Shown one piece after another: positions 40,201 through 48,433 of a DNA stretch of 54,844 nt. The position numbers and the translations under genes are program-made. How positions within the stretch are numbered: the first letter of the stretch is position 1; the number at the start of each line of letters is the position of its first letter. Source of the DNA: Chitinophagaceae bacterium (GTDB taxonomy: Bacteria; Bacteroidota; Bacteroidia; Chitinophagales; Chitinophagaceae); the NCBI GenBank assembly GCA_027484165.1, contig JAIXWH010000126.1:1-54844 (forward strand), given 5' to 3'. The notes beneath the pieces are model-generated. The model saw only the letters and a program-made list of their open reading frames with translations, did no database searches and was not told where the DNA came from.

Positions 40201-41103
40201 TTGTTTGCAATAACCATACTTGGAAACAATTCAGCATTACCAGCATTTGGAAGAAACCCCACTGCTCAGGTTTTGCAGACAAATGACAATTCCTTTTTAA
40301 TCGATTGTGGAGAAGGGACTCAGATTCAAATGAGCAAATACAAAATAAAGCACAGTAAAATCAGTCATATTTTTATTTCTCATCTACATGGCGATCATTA
40401 TTTTGGACTTATAGGATTAATAACCAGCATGAGTTTGTTAAACAGAGAGCAGGATTTACATTTATTTGGACCATCTCAACTTAAAGACATAATTGACATA
40501 CAACTTAAAGTTGCCAACACCATTTTAAGCTTTGATTTACATTTTCATCCACTTTCTGATGAAGGAGAAATTTGCAACACAAAAAAAATGACTGTCTCTT
40601 CTTTTAAAGTTCAACATCAAATTGACTGTTGGGGATTTTTGTTTAAAGAAAAAAAGAATCCAAGAAGCATAGACATTGAAAAAGCTAAAGCATTTGAAAT
40701 TCCTGCTTCTTTTTATGATAATCTCCAGAAAGGAGAAAGTTATCTGACTAAAAAAGGAACGCTGATTCATAATGATAGCGTAACATTTGCAGCCCCTCCA
40801 CCTAAAACTTATGCTTATTGTGCTGATACTCTTTTTCATACTTCATTAGTAGAAAAAGTTAAGGGTGTTCATTTACTGTACCATGAAAGTACCTACTTGA
40901 AAGATTTAGAAGATCGCGCAACTGCAAGATACCACAGCACTACTACTCAGGCAGCAACAATAGCAAAAATGGCAGAAGTAAAACAATTAATGATTGGACA
41001 TTTCTCTTCAAAATATGAATCCATTGAACCATTTTTGAATGAAGCAAAAGATGTTTTTGAAAACACTATTCTTGCAGTCGAAGGAAGTTGCTATAAAATC
41101 TGA
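40201..41103 (+). CDS. rnz: Ribonuclease Z
   Basis: This 300-residue metallo-beta-lactamase-fold nuclease makes the 3' end of tRNAs. The zinc motif His61-x-His63-x-Asp65-His66 (SHLHGDHYFG) is present, with LIDCGEGTQIQ before it, YCADTLFH and the exosite region HESTYLKDLEDRATARYHSTT, and GHFSSKYE near the end. Length matches the short bacterial form. The start is TTG (MFAITILGNN). It forms a pair with the STAS gene and converges on dapA with only 4 bases between stop codons. The tRNA seen in this window lacks an encoded CCA, consistent with RNase Z processing. Confidence 0.96.
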   Translation: MFAITILGNNSALPAFGRNPTAQVLQTNDNSFLIDCGEGTQIQMSKYKIKHSKISHIFISHLHGDHYFGLIGLITSMSLLNREQDLHLFGPSQLKDIIDIQLKVANTILSFDLHFHPLSDEGEICNTKKMTVSSFKVQHQIDCWGFLFKEKKNPRSIDIEKAKAFEIPASFYDNLQKGESYLTKKGTLIHNDSVTFAAPPPKTYAYCADTLFHTSLVEKVKGVHLLYHESTYLKDLEDRATARYHSTTTQAATIAKMAEVKQLMIGHFSSKYESIEPFLNEAKDVFENTILAVEGSCYKI

Positions 41104-41107
41104 TAAC

Positions 41108-41980
41108 TTATTTTCCTAAATACTTTTTTACACTTTGATGAACATCTTCAGATAATGCAACCAAGGGTAAACGCAGTTCGTTTTCAATAAATCCCATTTC
41201 ATACAAAAAAGACTTTACACCAGCGGGATTGTTCTCTTCAAATAAATATTGATAAGCAGGAATTAAATTGTCATTTATTTTTCTTGCAGCTTCGTAATCA
41301 TAATTCAAACATAATTTAACCAACTGACTAAATTCATATGGAAATGCATTTGCTGCAACACTAATTACACCCTGCATTCCACAAGCAATTTGTGGCAAAG
41401 CCAATGCATCATCGCCACTTACCACAAAAAATCTACTTGGCTTCTTCTTGATGATTTCCATACATTGTAACATATCACCACTTGCCTCTTTGATACCAAT
41501 AATGTTTTCAAAATCATTGGCTAATCTAATAATTGTTGAAGCCGTTATATTTCTACAAGTTCGACCAGGAACATTATAAAGAATTATTGGCTTTGGAGAT
41601 TTGAGAGCAATTTCTTTATAATGCTGATAAATTCCTTCTTGCGAGGGCTTATTATAATTGGGACTTGCACTTAATATTGCACTCACTCCATCTAAAGGAT
41701 AAGTGAGTAAATCATTAACTACTTCTGCGGTGTTATTACCACCAATACCTACAACCAATGGAATGCGTCCATTAATTGCCTCTTTTGTAAAATTGATGAT
41801 TTCTATTTTTTCATCTTTGGACAACACAGGGGTTTCTCCAGTTGTACCTAGAGTAACGATATAGTCAACACCACCTTCAATTATGTAATTTATTAAATTC
41901 TTTAAAGCTTTGTAATCAACTAATTTATTTTTATCAAATGGAGTGATGATGGCAACTCCTGTTCCTTTAAAATCAAACAT
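41108..41980 (-). CDS. dapA: 4-hydroxy-tetrahydrodipicolinate synthase
   Basis: This 290-residue TIM-barrel aldolase condenses pyruvate with aspartate semialdehyde at the entry to lysine and diaminopimelate synthesis. Family signatures are GVAIITPFDK at the N-terminus, VTLGTTGETPVLSKDEK (about 42-58), ILYNVPGRTCRN with the catalytic Tyr, and IIGIKEASGD with the Schiff-base Lys. It lies about 40 bases downstream of the L,D-transpeptidase gene. The aspartate-family genes thrABC are close by on the same strand, but an unrelated gene and gaps separate them. Confidence 0.97.
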   Translation of the reverse strand: MFDFKGTGVAIITPFDKNKLVDYKALKNLINYIIEGGVDYIVTLGTTGETPVLSKDEKIEIINFTKEAINGRIPLVVGIGGNNTAEVVNDLLTYPLDGVSAILSASPNYNKPSQEGIYQHYKEIALKSPKPIILYNVPGRTCRNITASTIIRLANDFENIIGIKEASGDMLQCMEIIKKKPSRFFVVSGDDALALPQIACGMQGVISVAANAFPYEFSQLVKLCLNYDYEAARKINDNLIPAYQYLFEENNPAGVKSFLYEMGFIENELRLPLVALSEDVHQSVKKYLGK

Positions 41981-42022
41981 TCTCTATTTTTTTGTGAAGT
42001 TAATTAAAACCGATTAAAATAT

Positions 42023-42742
42023 TTATGAGTGAAGAAATTTTGATTTTTGCAAATAAGTATCATCATTTCCGTATACAAATAAAACGCTTCCATTTTTTAT
42101 TTGATTAATAATTTGACTGCTTAAATCTGCAGGAAGCGCAGGACAACCCCAGCTTCTTCCGCAATAACCTTGGCTTCGAATGGAGGGCTCCGACACATAA
42201 TCTGCAGGATGAATCACAATGCCTCTTTCATAAGCCTTATCATTAATGCCATTTTCCAATCCAAACAAAGTAAGTGAATATCCGTGTTTTCCTTTATAAG
42301 TTTTACCAGTTTGGTAAAATCCCAAACTGCTTTTCAAACTTGAATTTTCATTTGAAAAAGAAGTAGCATAAAGTTGACCTGAATTGCGTCCATGGGCTAC
42401 ATAAGTATTAAACAATACTTTATTATTCAATAAATCTATAACAAACATTCTTTTTTGATTGGAGGGTTTACTAAAATCAACAATTGTTACAATGGATTTT
42501 ATTTTTTCAGAAGATTGACTTTTAATTTTTTGATAGCCATTTATTGCCAAGAAAAAAACTTCTTTTGATAACCCTAAACTATCTAATTTAACAGTCATGT
42601 AATCAAATTCATTACTTTCAGTTTTTGTATTTACTATTATTTTTTTGAACAAATCATTATTGGCAAAATAAAATTGAAAAGAAAAAAATAAACCGACGGT
42701 GATAAGTGGATAAAGCAGGATCGAATTAAGATAGGTCTTCAT
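42023..42742 (-). CDS. Murein L,D-transpeptidase catalytic-domain protein (YkuD_2 type)
   Basis: This 239-residue protein has an N-terminal signal or anchor (about residues 6-26). The catalytic part includes MFVIDLLNNKVLFNTYVAHG, LGFYQTGKTYKGKHGYSL, RGIVIHPADYV with the conserved His, and the Cys motif RSWGCPALP near residue 200. This matches the YkuD_2 branch of L,D-transpeptidase-like proteins, which may crosslink or edit peptidoglycan stems in the periplasm. The activity of this branch is not well established. It lies 95 bases beyond the thrC stop codon on the same strand. Confidence 0.88.
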   Translation of the reverse strand: MKTYLNSILLYPLITVGLFFSFQFYFANNDLFKKIIVNTKTESNEFDYMTVKLDSLGLSKEVFFLAINGYQKIKSQSSEKIKSIVTIVDFSKPSNQKRMFVIDLLNNKVLFNTYVAHGRNSGQLYATSFSNENSSLKSSLGFYQTGKTYKGKHGYSLTLFGLENGINDKAYERGIVIHPADYVSEPSIRSQGYCGRSWGCPALPADLSSQIINQIKNGSVLFVYGNDDTYLQKSKFLHS

Positions 42743-42837
42743 TGGTTAGTTTGGATTAAAATTTGAACGAAAATAATTTTATAAACGCACTAACAGCTTT
42801 TAATGATGTTAATAGTTTATAAATATTATCACAAAAC

Positions 42838-44139
42838 TTATTTCAAAGTCAACAAATATTGCTTCAAATCGTCATAATTCACCTCCATTTTTTGAGCAAC
42901 CTTCATCTTATTGATAATGGCTCCAACTCCATCTGGTAAAGGAATTTTTCGATTAATTAAGGGTTCTACTACATCATAAAACTTCACAGGATGTGCAGTT
43001 TCAGCAAAAATACCCTGTAAGCCTTCATGCTCGATTAAGTAATTTCTTAAAGCCACGTAACCAACTGCTCCATGAGGATCCAATAAATAATCAAATTCTT
43101 TTTCTACTTCGATAATAGCATTTTTGGTTGTTGTATCATCGATACTCACTGAAGTAAATACCTCTTTTATTTTTTGAAAATTGTTATCAAACAATTGTAG
43201 GATTCTGATAAAATTACTGGGATCTCCCACATCCATTGCATTTGAAATGGTGGCAACAGATTGTTTTGCTTGATATTGATGAGTTAACATATATTGAGGC
43301 ACTACATCATTGGCATTACATGCTGCTATAAAATGATTTATTGGCAGTCCACTTTTCAATGCCAATAAACCTGCACATATATTTCCGAAATTTCCACTTG
43401 GCACACAAATTACAGGAGCATTATTTTTATCCTGCCATTGTTTATACGCTAAAAAATAAAAGAATTGTTGAGGAAGCCATCTTGCAACATTTATCGAATT
43501 TGCAGAAGTTAAAAATAAAGAGGAGCAAAGTTCTTCGTCTGTAAAGGCTTTCTTCACCAATCGTTGACAATCATCAAATGTCCCATTAATTTCAAGGGCA
43601 TGTATATTTTTTCCAAGAGTAGTTAACTGTTTTTCTTGCACACTGCTTACTTTACCACTGGGATATAATATAACAACTTGTACCCCTTCTACACCGTAAA
43701 AGCCATCAGCAACTGCACCGCCTGTATCTCCTGATGTTGCAACCAATACTGTAACTTTTTTATCATTACCTTTTACAAAATAACCCAAACATCTGCTCAT
43801 GAATCTTGCTCCAATATCTTTAAACGCCAATGTATTACCATGAAACATTTCAAGAGCAAACATCTTTGGACTAACTGAAACAACAGGTATTTTAAAATTT
43901 ATAGTTTGTGAAACAATTTCCAACAGCACATCATTCGGAATCACATTTCCTACATAAGGTTTAATTACTCTAAACGCAAGTTCATCATTGGAAATTTGTT
44001 CTATGTTATTGACCAAATCTTTTTCGAGCTGAGGAATAAATTCAGGGAAATAAAGTCCTTTATCAGGAGCCTGACCCTTAATTGTTGCTTCCTTAAAGTC
44101 AACTAAAGGCGCTTTTTTATTTAAACTATAATATTGCAT
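42838..44139 (-). CDS. thrC: Threonine synthase
   Basis: This 433-residue PLP enzyme converts O-phosphohomoserine to threonine. It has the N-terminal YYSLNKKAPLVDFKEA, the PLP-lysine segment GNTLAFKDIGARFM (Lys about residue 107), VATSGDTGGAVADGF and VPSGNFGNICAGLLA. Its form is the bacterial fold type with an N-terminal lid. It is the last gene of the thrA-thrB-thrC operon, 21 bases after thrB. Confidence 0.97.
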   Translation of the reverse strand: MQYYSLNKKAPLVDFKEATIKGQAPDKGLYFPEFIPQLEKDLVNNIEQISNDELAFRVIKPYVGNVIPNDVLLEIVSQTINFKIPVVSVSPKMFALEMFHGNTLAFKDIGARFMSRCLGYFVKGNDKKVTVLVATSGDTGGAVADGFYGVEGVQVVILYPSGKVSSVQEKQLTTLGKNIHALEINGTFDDCQRLVKKAFTDEELCSSLFLTSANSINVARWLPQQFFYFLAYKQWQDKNNAPVICVPSGNFGNICAGLLALKSGLPINHFIAACNANDVVPQYMLTHQYQAKQSVATISNAMDVGDPSNFIRILQLFDNNFQKIKEVFTSVSIDDTTTKNAIIEVEKEFDYLLDPHGAVGYVALRNYLIEHEGLQGIFAETAHPVKFYDVVEPLINRKIPLPDGVGAIINKMKVAQKMEVNYDDLKQYLLTLK

Positions 44140-44160
44140 TTCTCTCTTGTTAGATTTTAA

Positions 44161-45078
44161 TTAAATCACTTCTACTCCACTTTTTGCAACTGTGGAAACA
44201 TAGGTTTTGTAGTCAATACCAAGATGGTTGTAAATCAGTTTCATATCGCTTTCAACTGACTTTGCGATATTTTGATTTTCACTTAACATGAACAATGACG
44301 GACCGCTTCCCGAAATGCCACCTCCAAGCGCACCGGCTTCGATGCCCATTTTCTTCACCTCATCAAAACCCGGTATCAATTTACTTCTTACTGGCTCTAC
44401 AATCACATCTTGCAAAGAACGACTTATCAATTGATAATCATATTTTAAAAAACCGGAAACTAATCCAGCAACATTGGCCCATTGGGTAACCGCACTTTTT
44501 AAGGATACTTCTTTTGGCAGAATTTCTCTCGCATAAGAAGTTTTTATTTCAATTTGTGGATGAACAATAGTAATAAACAAAGGTGGCGTATCTAGCTCAA
44601 TGATATCTAAAGAAGACGTATCTCTGATTAATACCAAACCTCCGTAGATGCATGGCGCTAAATTATCAGCATGTCTTGAACCACTTGCCAATAGTTCTCC
44701 TTCCATTGCAAAAGCGACCAATTGCTTTTTATTAAAAGGCTTTCCCAATAATTCATTAGCTGCAACAACAATTCCAGCTGCACTTGCAGCGCTGGAACCT
44801 ATTCCACTGCCAGGCTTGATTTTTTTCTCAATTATTATATCAAAACCACCTTCATAATTCAAAGCATCCATCATAGATTGCAGCGCTACTCCGGCAATGT
44901 TATGCTTTGGATCGGTGGGTAAATTAAATTCATCAGTATGTCTGATAATAATTTTATGCTCATCTATTTTCGACAATTCAATGATATCATAAGGCTCATT
45001 CAATGCCATTCCTAAAATATCAAAGCCACAACATAAATTTGAAAGTGTAGCGGGCGATTTTACTTTTATACTTTGCAT
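44161..45078 (-). CDS. thrB: Homoserine kinase
   Basis: This 305-residue GHMP kinase makes O-phosphohomoserine. It has the N-terminal KVKSPATLSNLCCGFDILG, the ATP loop KPGSGIGSSAASAAG (about residues 90-104) and the C-terminal GGGISGSGPSLFML. Length is normal. It lies between thrA (3 bases upstream) and thrC, in the enterobacterial gene order. Confidence 0.97.
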   Translation of the reverse strand: MQSIKVKSPATLSNLCCGFDILGMALNEPYDIIELSKIDEHKIIIRHTDEFNLPTDPKHNIAGVALQSMMDALNYEGGFDIIIEKKIKPGSGIGSSAASAAGIVVAANELLGKPFNKKQLVAFAMEGELLASGSRHADNLAPCIYGGLVLIRDTSSLDIIELDTPPLFITIVHPQIEIKTSYAREILPKEVSLKSAVTQWANVAGLVSGFLKYDYQLISRSLQDVIVEPVRSKLIPGFDEVKKMGIEAGALGGGISGSGPSLFMLSENQNIAKSVESDMKLIYNHLGIDYKTYVSTVAKSGVEVI

Positions 45079-45081
45079 AGC

Positions 45082-47547
45082 TTAAAATTTTGAAGCTCTT
45101 ATAATATCGGCAAAAACGCCACTTGCTGTAACTTCAGCTCCGGCGCCAGCTCCCTTTATTACCAATGGCTGCTCTTTGTAACGATCGGTGTAGAATAAAA
45201 CTACATTATCTTTTCCATACAAATGATACAAGTCATTTTGTGGATTAATATGCTGTAAACCTACAGCAGCTTTTCCATTTTCATAGCTGGCAACAAATTT
45301 TAGAATGTTTCCTTTTGAATGCGCATCATCGAAAAGTTGTTTGAAATGATTTTCTTGGTCGTGCATAGAAGCGTAAAAATCTTCCACGCTTCCTTGCATG
45401 CAAGCTTCAGGCATGAAAGAGTTATTTGCAATATGTTCCATCTCTAATTGCATTCCCGATTCTCTTGCCAAAATCATTATTTTTCTCATCACATCCTTAC
45501 CTCCCAAATCTAAACGTGGATCTGGCTCTGTGTATCCTTCAATCTGTGCTTGCTTTACTACATCAGAAAATTTATTCTTTCCATCGTAATTATTAAAAAC
45601 AAAATTCAACGTTCCGCTTAGCACAGCCTCAATTTTATGAATTCTATCACCGCTATGCATTAAATCATTGATGGTACCAATAATCGGTAACCCAGCGCCT
45701 ACATTAGTCTCAAAAAGAAACTGAGCGTTGTATTCTCTTGACAAATCTTTTAATTTCCTGTAGTTATTATATGGTGATGAAGCTGCTACTTTATTACATG
45801 CAACTACCGCAATACTTTTTTGTAATAATTTATGATATACTTCTGCAACCGATTCATTGGCTGTAATGTCAACAAAAATGGTGTTTCTTAAATTGAGTGA
45901 AATTATTTGCTGAACAAATTCACTCAAATCAGCTCTTACCCCTTCATCAACCGATTGCTTCCAATATTCTAAATCAATGCCAGATTCTTCAATTAGCATT
46001 CTAGTGCTGTTAATAATGCCTGTTACCTTTATATTCAACCTCATTTTTTCCTGAAGAAAAGTGGCTTGATGGTGAAGTTGGGCAAGTAGTTTACTTCCAA
46101 CATTCCCAACTCCTGCAATGAAAACATTCACCAACTTATAAGTTGTTTCAAAAAACTCTTCATGCAATACGTTTATTGTTTTTTTAACATCACTGGTATG
46201 TATAACCGCTGAGATATTTTTTTCTGATGAACCCTGGGCTATAGCTCTGATATTAATCCCATTTCTTCCCATAGCGCTAAACATTCTTCCACTAACTCCA
46301 GTATGATTACGCATATTTTCTCCCACAAGTGCCACAATAGATAAATCTTTTTCTATTTTTAAAGAATCTACTTTTTGGAGTGCGATTTCATTAACAAATG
46401 CAGCATCTACAGCTTGAGATGCTTTTGATGCAAACGCTCCATCAATAGCAACTGTAATTGAATGCTCTGAAGAACTTTGAGTAATCAATATCACATTAAT
46501 TTTCTCATTACTTAATGCCTCAAACAATCTTTTTGAAAAACCTGGGATGCCAATCATACCACTACCCTCTAACGTTAGTAAACATATATTATTAACACTT
46601 GAAATTCCTCTTACTATGTTATCTGATTCAGTTTTAGCATTTCCAAAAAGATGCAAGTCATTTGAAATAACTGTTCCATAATCTTCTGGGGCAAATGTAT
46701 TTTTAATCCAAACTGGAATATTTTTACTCATCACCGGCTGAATAGTTGGAGGATAAATGACTTTAGCTCCAAAATGTGATAATTCCATTGCTTCCTGATA
46801 AGAAATCTGAGGAATTATTTTGGCATTACTGCTCAATCTTGGATCTGCGGTCATCATTCCACTAACATCTGTCCATATTTCCAAACTGTTTACATTTAAT
46901 GCAGCAGCCAAAATTGCTGCTGTATAATCTGAGCCGCCTCTTCCCAGAGTAGTCGTGATATCATTTGCATCTGAAGCAATAAAGCCAGGAAAGATATACA
47001 ATTGTTTGTTTGTAGATTTGATATAATCTTTAATTTTAGAATTGGTTACTGTAAAGTCTACAGCTGCAGAACCATAATTGGAATTGGTTAAAATCACTTT
47101 TCTTGAATCTTTCCAAATGGTTTCAATATTTTTATCGTTAAATGCTGCTGCAATAATTTGAGAAGAGAGTTTTTCACCATAACTGGCAATTTTATCTTTT
47201 GACCTTAATGTCAATTCGCCTAACATGAATAAGCCATCACATAAATTATTCAATTCAGTACAAGCTTTTTCTAGTATCTGAATCAGTGGGCTCTTTGCAG
47301 ATTCACCAACAAGATTATTGATACAATCCTTATGTCTCTGTTCTATTAAATTTAATTTTTCGATGTAAGTTTCCTTTCCTTGAGATGCTAAAGTTGCAGC
47401 ATCCAGCAACAAATCGGTAACGCCTCCCAACGCAGAAACTACAACAATGGTTGGCTCCTTTTTAATAGCATCAGAAACGATTGTGATTACTTTTTTTATG
47501 TTTTCTGCATTGGCTACCGAGGTTCCGCCAAATTTTAATACTTGCAT
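45082..47547 (-). CDS. thrA: Bifunctional aspartate kinase / homoserine dehydrogenase I
   Basis: This 821-residue fusion catalyses the first and third steps from aspartate to homoserine. The aspartokinase half opens with VLKFGGTSVANAENI and has the catalytic TLGRGGSDYTAA (about 205). Two ACT regulatory domains (about 310-460) follow, which in E. coli bind threonine. The homoserine dehydrogenase half begins near FIAGVGNVGSKLLAQL (about residue 478) and contains NVGAGLPIIGTINDL and DPRLDLGGKDVMRK. It heads the thrABC operon and is preceded by a threonine-rich leader peptide and promoter (separate entries), so it is probably controlled by charged tRNA-Thr and tRNA-Ile. Confidence 0.97.
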   Translation of the reverse strand: MQVLKFGGTSVANAENIKKVITIVSDAIKKEPTIVVVSALGGVTDLLLDAATLASQGKETYIEKLNLIEQRHKDCINNLVGESAKSPLIQILEKACTELNNLCDGLFMLGELTLRSKDKIASYGEKLSSQIIAAAFNDKNIETIWKDSRKVILTNSNYGSAAVDFTVTNSKIKDYIKSTNKQLYIFPGFIASDANDITTTLGRGGSDYTAAILAAALNVNSLEIWTDVSGMMTADPRLSSNAKIIPQISYQEAMELSHFGAKVIYPPTIQPVMSKNIPVWIKNTFAPEDYGTVISNDLHLFGNAKTESDNIVRGISSVNNICLLTLEGSGMIGIPGFSKRLFEALSNEKINVILITQSSSEHSITVAIDGAFASKASQAVDAAFVNEIALQKVDSLKIEKDLSIVALVGENMRNHTGVSGRMFSAMGRNGINIRAIAQGSSEKNISAVIHTSDVKKTINVLHEEFFETTYKLVNVFIAGVGNVGSKLLAQLHHQATFLQEKMRLNIKVTGIINSTRMLIEESGIDLEYWKQSVDEGVRADLSEFVQQIISLNLRNTIFVDITANESVAEVYHKLLQKSIAVVACNKVAASSPYNNYRKLKDLSREYNAQFLFETNVGAGLPIIGTINDLMHSGDRIHKIEAVLSGTLNFVFNNYDGKNKFSDVVKQAQIEGYTEPDPRLDLGGKDVMRKIMILARESGMQLEMEHIANNSFMPEACMQGSVEDFYASMHDQENHFKQLFDDAHSKGNILKFVASYENGKAAVGLQHINPQNDLYHLYGKDNVVLFYTDRYKEQPLVIKGAGAGAEVTASGVFADIIRASKF

Positions 47548-47621
47548 AGAAATTACTTTTATAAAATGAAATTAGTTTGTGATTGAGTTCAGCAAATGCC
47601 CTTGGGATAATATGATAATGT

Positions 47622-47665
47622 ACAACCCTAGCGGGTTGTTGTTGTAGTTGTTGTAATAAACAACT
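47622..47665 (-). promoter_or_regulatory. Tandem hairpins overlapping the thr leader peptide
   Basis: Two perfect 7-base stems lie on the transcript. Hairpin 1 pairs AGTTGTT (47665-47659) with AACAACT (47652-47646). Hairpin 2 pairs ACAACCC (47639-47633) with GGGTTGT (47628-47622) and holds the leader stop codon. The GTTGT arms can also pair with the repeated ACAAC of the threonine codons, so the folds compete. Hairpin 2 is not followed by a T-tract. Confidence 0.6.
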
Positions 47666-47699
47666 GAAGAGTAGTAATATTTGATATAAACTGATACAT
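47628..47699 (-). CDS. Threonine operon leader peptide (thrL-like)
   Basis: This is a 23-codon frame from ATG 47699 to TAG 47628. Nine codons are Thr (positions 9-10 and 16-22, the latter seven in a row) and three are Ile (5, 8 and 15); the last residue is Arg. E. coli thrL likewise consists mostly of Thr and Ile codons. The frame begins 9 bases after a promoter -7 box and ends 80 bases before thrA. Ribosome stalling on scarce charged tRNA-Thr or tRNA-Ile would change which leader hairpins form. That mechanism is inferred; no canonical U-tract terminator is visible between the leader and thrA, so Rho-dependent or translational control is possible. Confidence 0.85.
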   Translation of the reverse strand: MYQFISNITTLQLFITTTTTTTR

Positions 47700-47708
47700 G
47701 ATCTTTGT

Positions 47709-47739
47709 TAAATATAGTACAGGATTCTTAAAAATACAA
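47709..47739 (-). promoter_or_regulatory. Promoter of the thr operon
   Basis: On the minus strand TTG (47739-47737), a 20-base spacer and TATATTTA (47716-47709) match the Bacteroidota -33/-7 pattern with A for G at the last base. Transcription would start a few bases before the leader peptide ATG at 47699. Confidence 0.6.
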
Positions 47740-47826
47740 TATTGAATTAAAAAGTTTAGAAATTTATCAAAAAACAAGAGACTAAAATGCATAAACCCTA
47801 AAAATGAAAGCTTTATCAGTCAATAT

Positions 47827-47865
47827 TACAAGGTTTTATGTTTATATTTACAAGGCATATTTTTG
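47827..47865 (+). promoter_or_regulatory. H-NOX operon promoter with a TACAAGG direct repeat
   Basis: TATTTTTG at 47858-47865 is an exact -7 match, 22 bases before the TTG start of the H-NOX gene. Just upstream, TACAAGG occurs at 47827-47833 and 47849-47855, exactly 22 bases apart, which is a candidate site for a regulator. Confidence 0.5.
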
Positions 47866-47887
47866 ATTAATCTTAAATTTAAAACTC

Positions 47888-48430
47888 TTGTACGGTATAA
47901 TAAATAAAGCCATTGAAGATCTGGTAAAAGTCAACTTTGGTGAAGACAAATGGGAAGTTATTCTTGAAAAAAGTGGAATCGAAATCGACTATTTCATTAG
48001 TAATGAACCCTATGATGATGAAATTACTTATAAGATTGCAATAGCTGTATCTGAAGTGATGAACATCACTCTTGATCAGGTTCTATTCTCATTCGGAGAA
48101 TGGTGGATTTTAAAAACTACAAAAGAAAAATATGGTGGGATATTAGAAGCTGGTGGAAACAATTTAAAGGAGTTTTTAACCAATCTACCCCAATTACACA
48201 ATCATATAATGTTGATGTATCCTAAACTCACGCCTCCTGAATTTAAAACTAGTAATATAGAATTGAACAGCATTCAAATCCATTATTTCTCAAAAAGAGT
48301 TGGATTGCAAGAGTTCGTTAGAGGACTTTTGTCGGGATTGAGTAAAATGTATGTGTGTGACACAACAATCGAATTGTTATCCTCCAGAAATAGTGGAGAT
48401 AATCATGAAATATTCAAAGTAAGCTGGTAA
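47888..48430 (+). CDS. hnoX: H-NOX heme domain protein (probable nitric oxide sensor)
   Basis: This 180-residue protein matches a stand-alone H-NOX domain, which binds heme b and senses NO. It opens MYGIINKAIEDLVK, the canonical N-terminus, using a TTG start. The proximal heme ligand is His104 in LPQLHNHIMLMYPKLTPPEF, and the propionate-binding YxSxR motif is Tyr133-Ser135-Arg137 (YFSKR). At the distal position corresponding to Tyr140 of the oxygen-binding Thermoanaerobacter protein (Ile145 in guanylate cyclase) there is Phe143, so a hydrophobic, NO-selective pocket is likely. It lies 3 bases before an HNOBA-domain kinase gene, as expected for a sensor and its kinase. Confidence 0.95.
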   Translation: MYGIINKAIEDLVKVNFGEDKWEVILEKSGIEIDYFISNEPYDDEITYKIAIAVSEVMNITLDQVLFSFGEWWILKTTKEKYGGILEAGGNNLKEFLTNLPQLHNHIMLMYPKLTPPEFKTSNIELNSIQIHYFSKRVGLQEFVRGLLSGLSKMYVCDTTIELLSSRNSGDNHEIFKVSW

Positions 48431-48433
48431 TTT

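Noticed and set aside
47550-47570. Palindromic TTTTATAAAA near the thrA start as an attenuator terminator
   Set aside because: The stem is only A/T, 4-5 pairs, with no loop or following T-tract; too weak to be a terminator.
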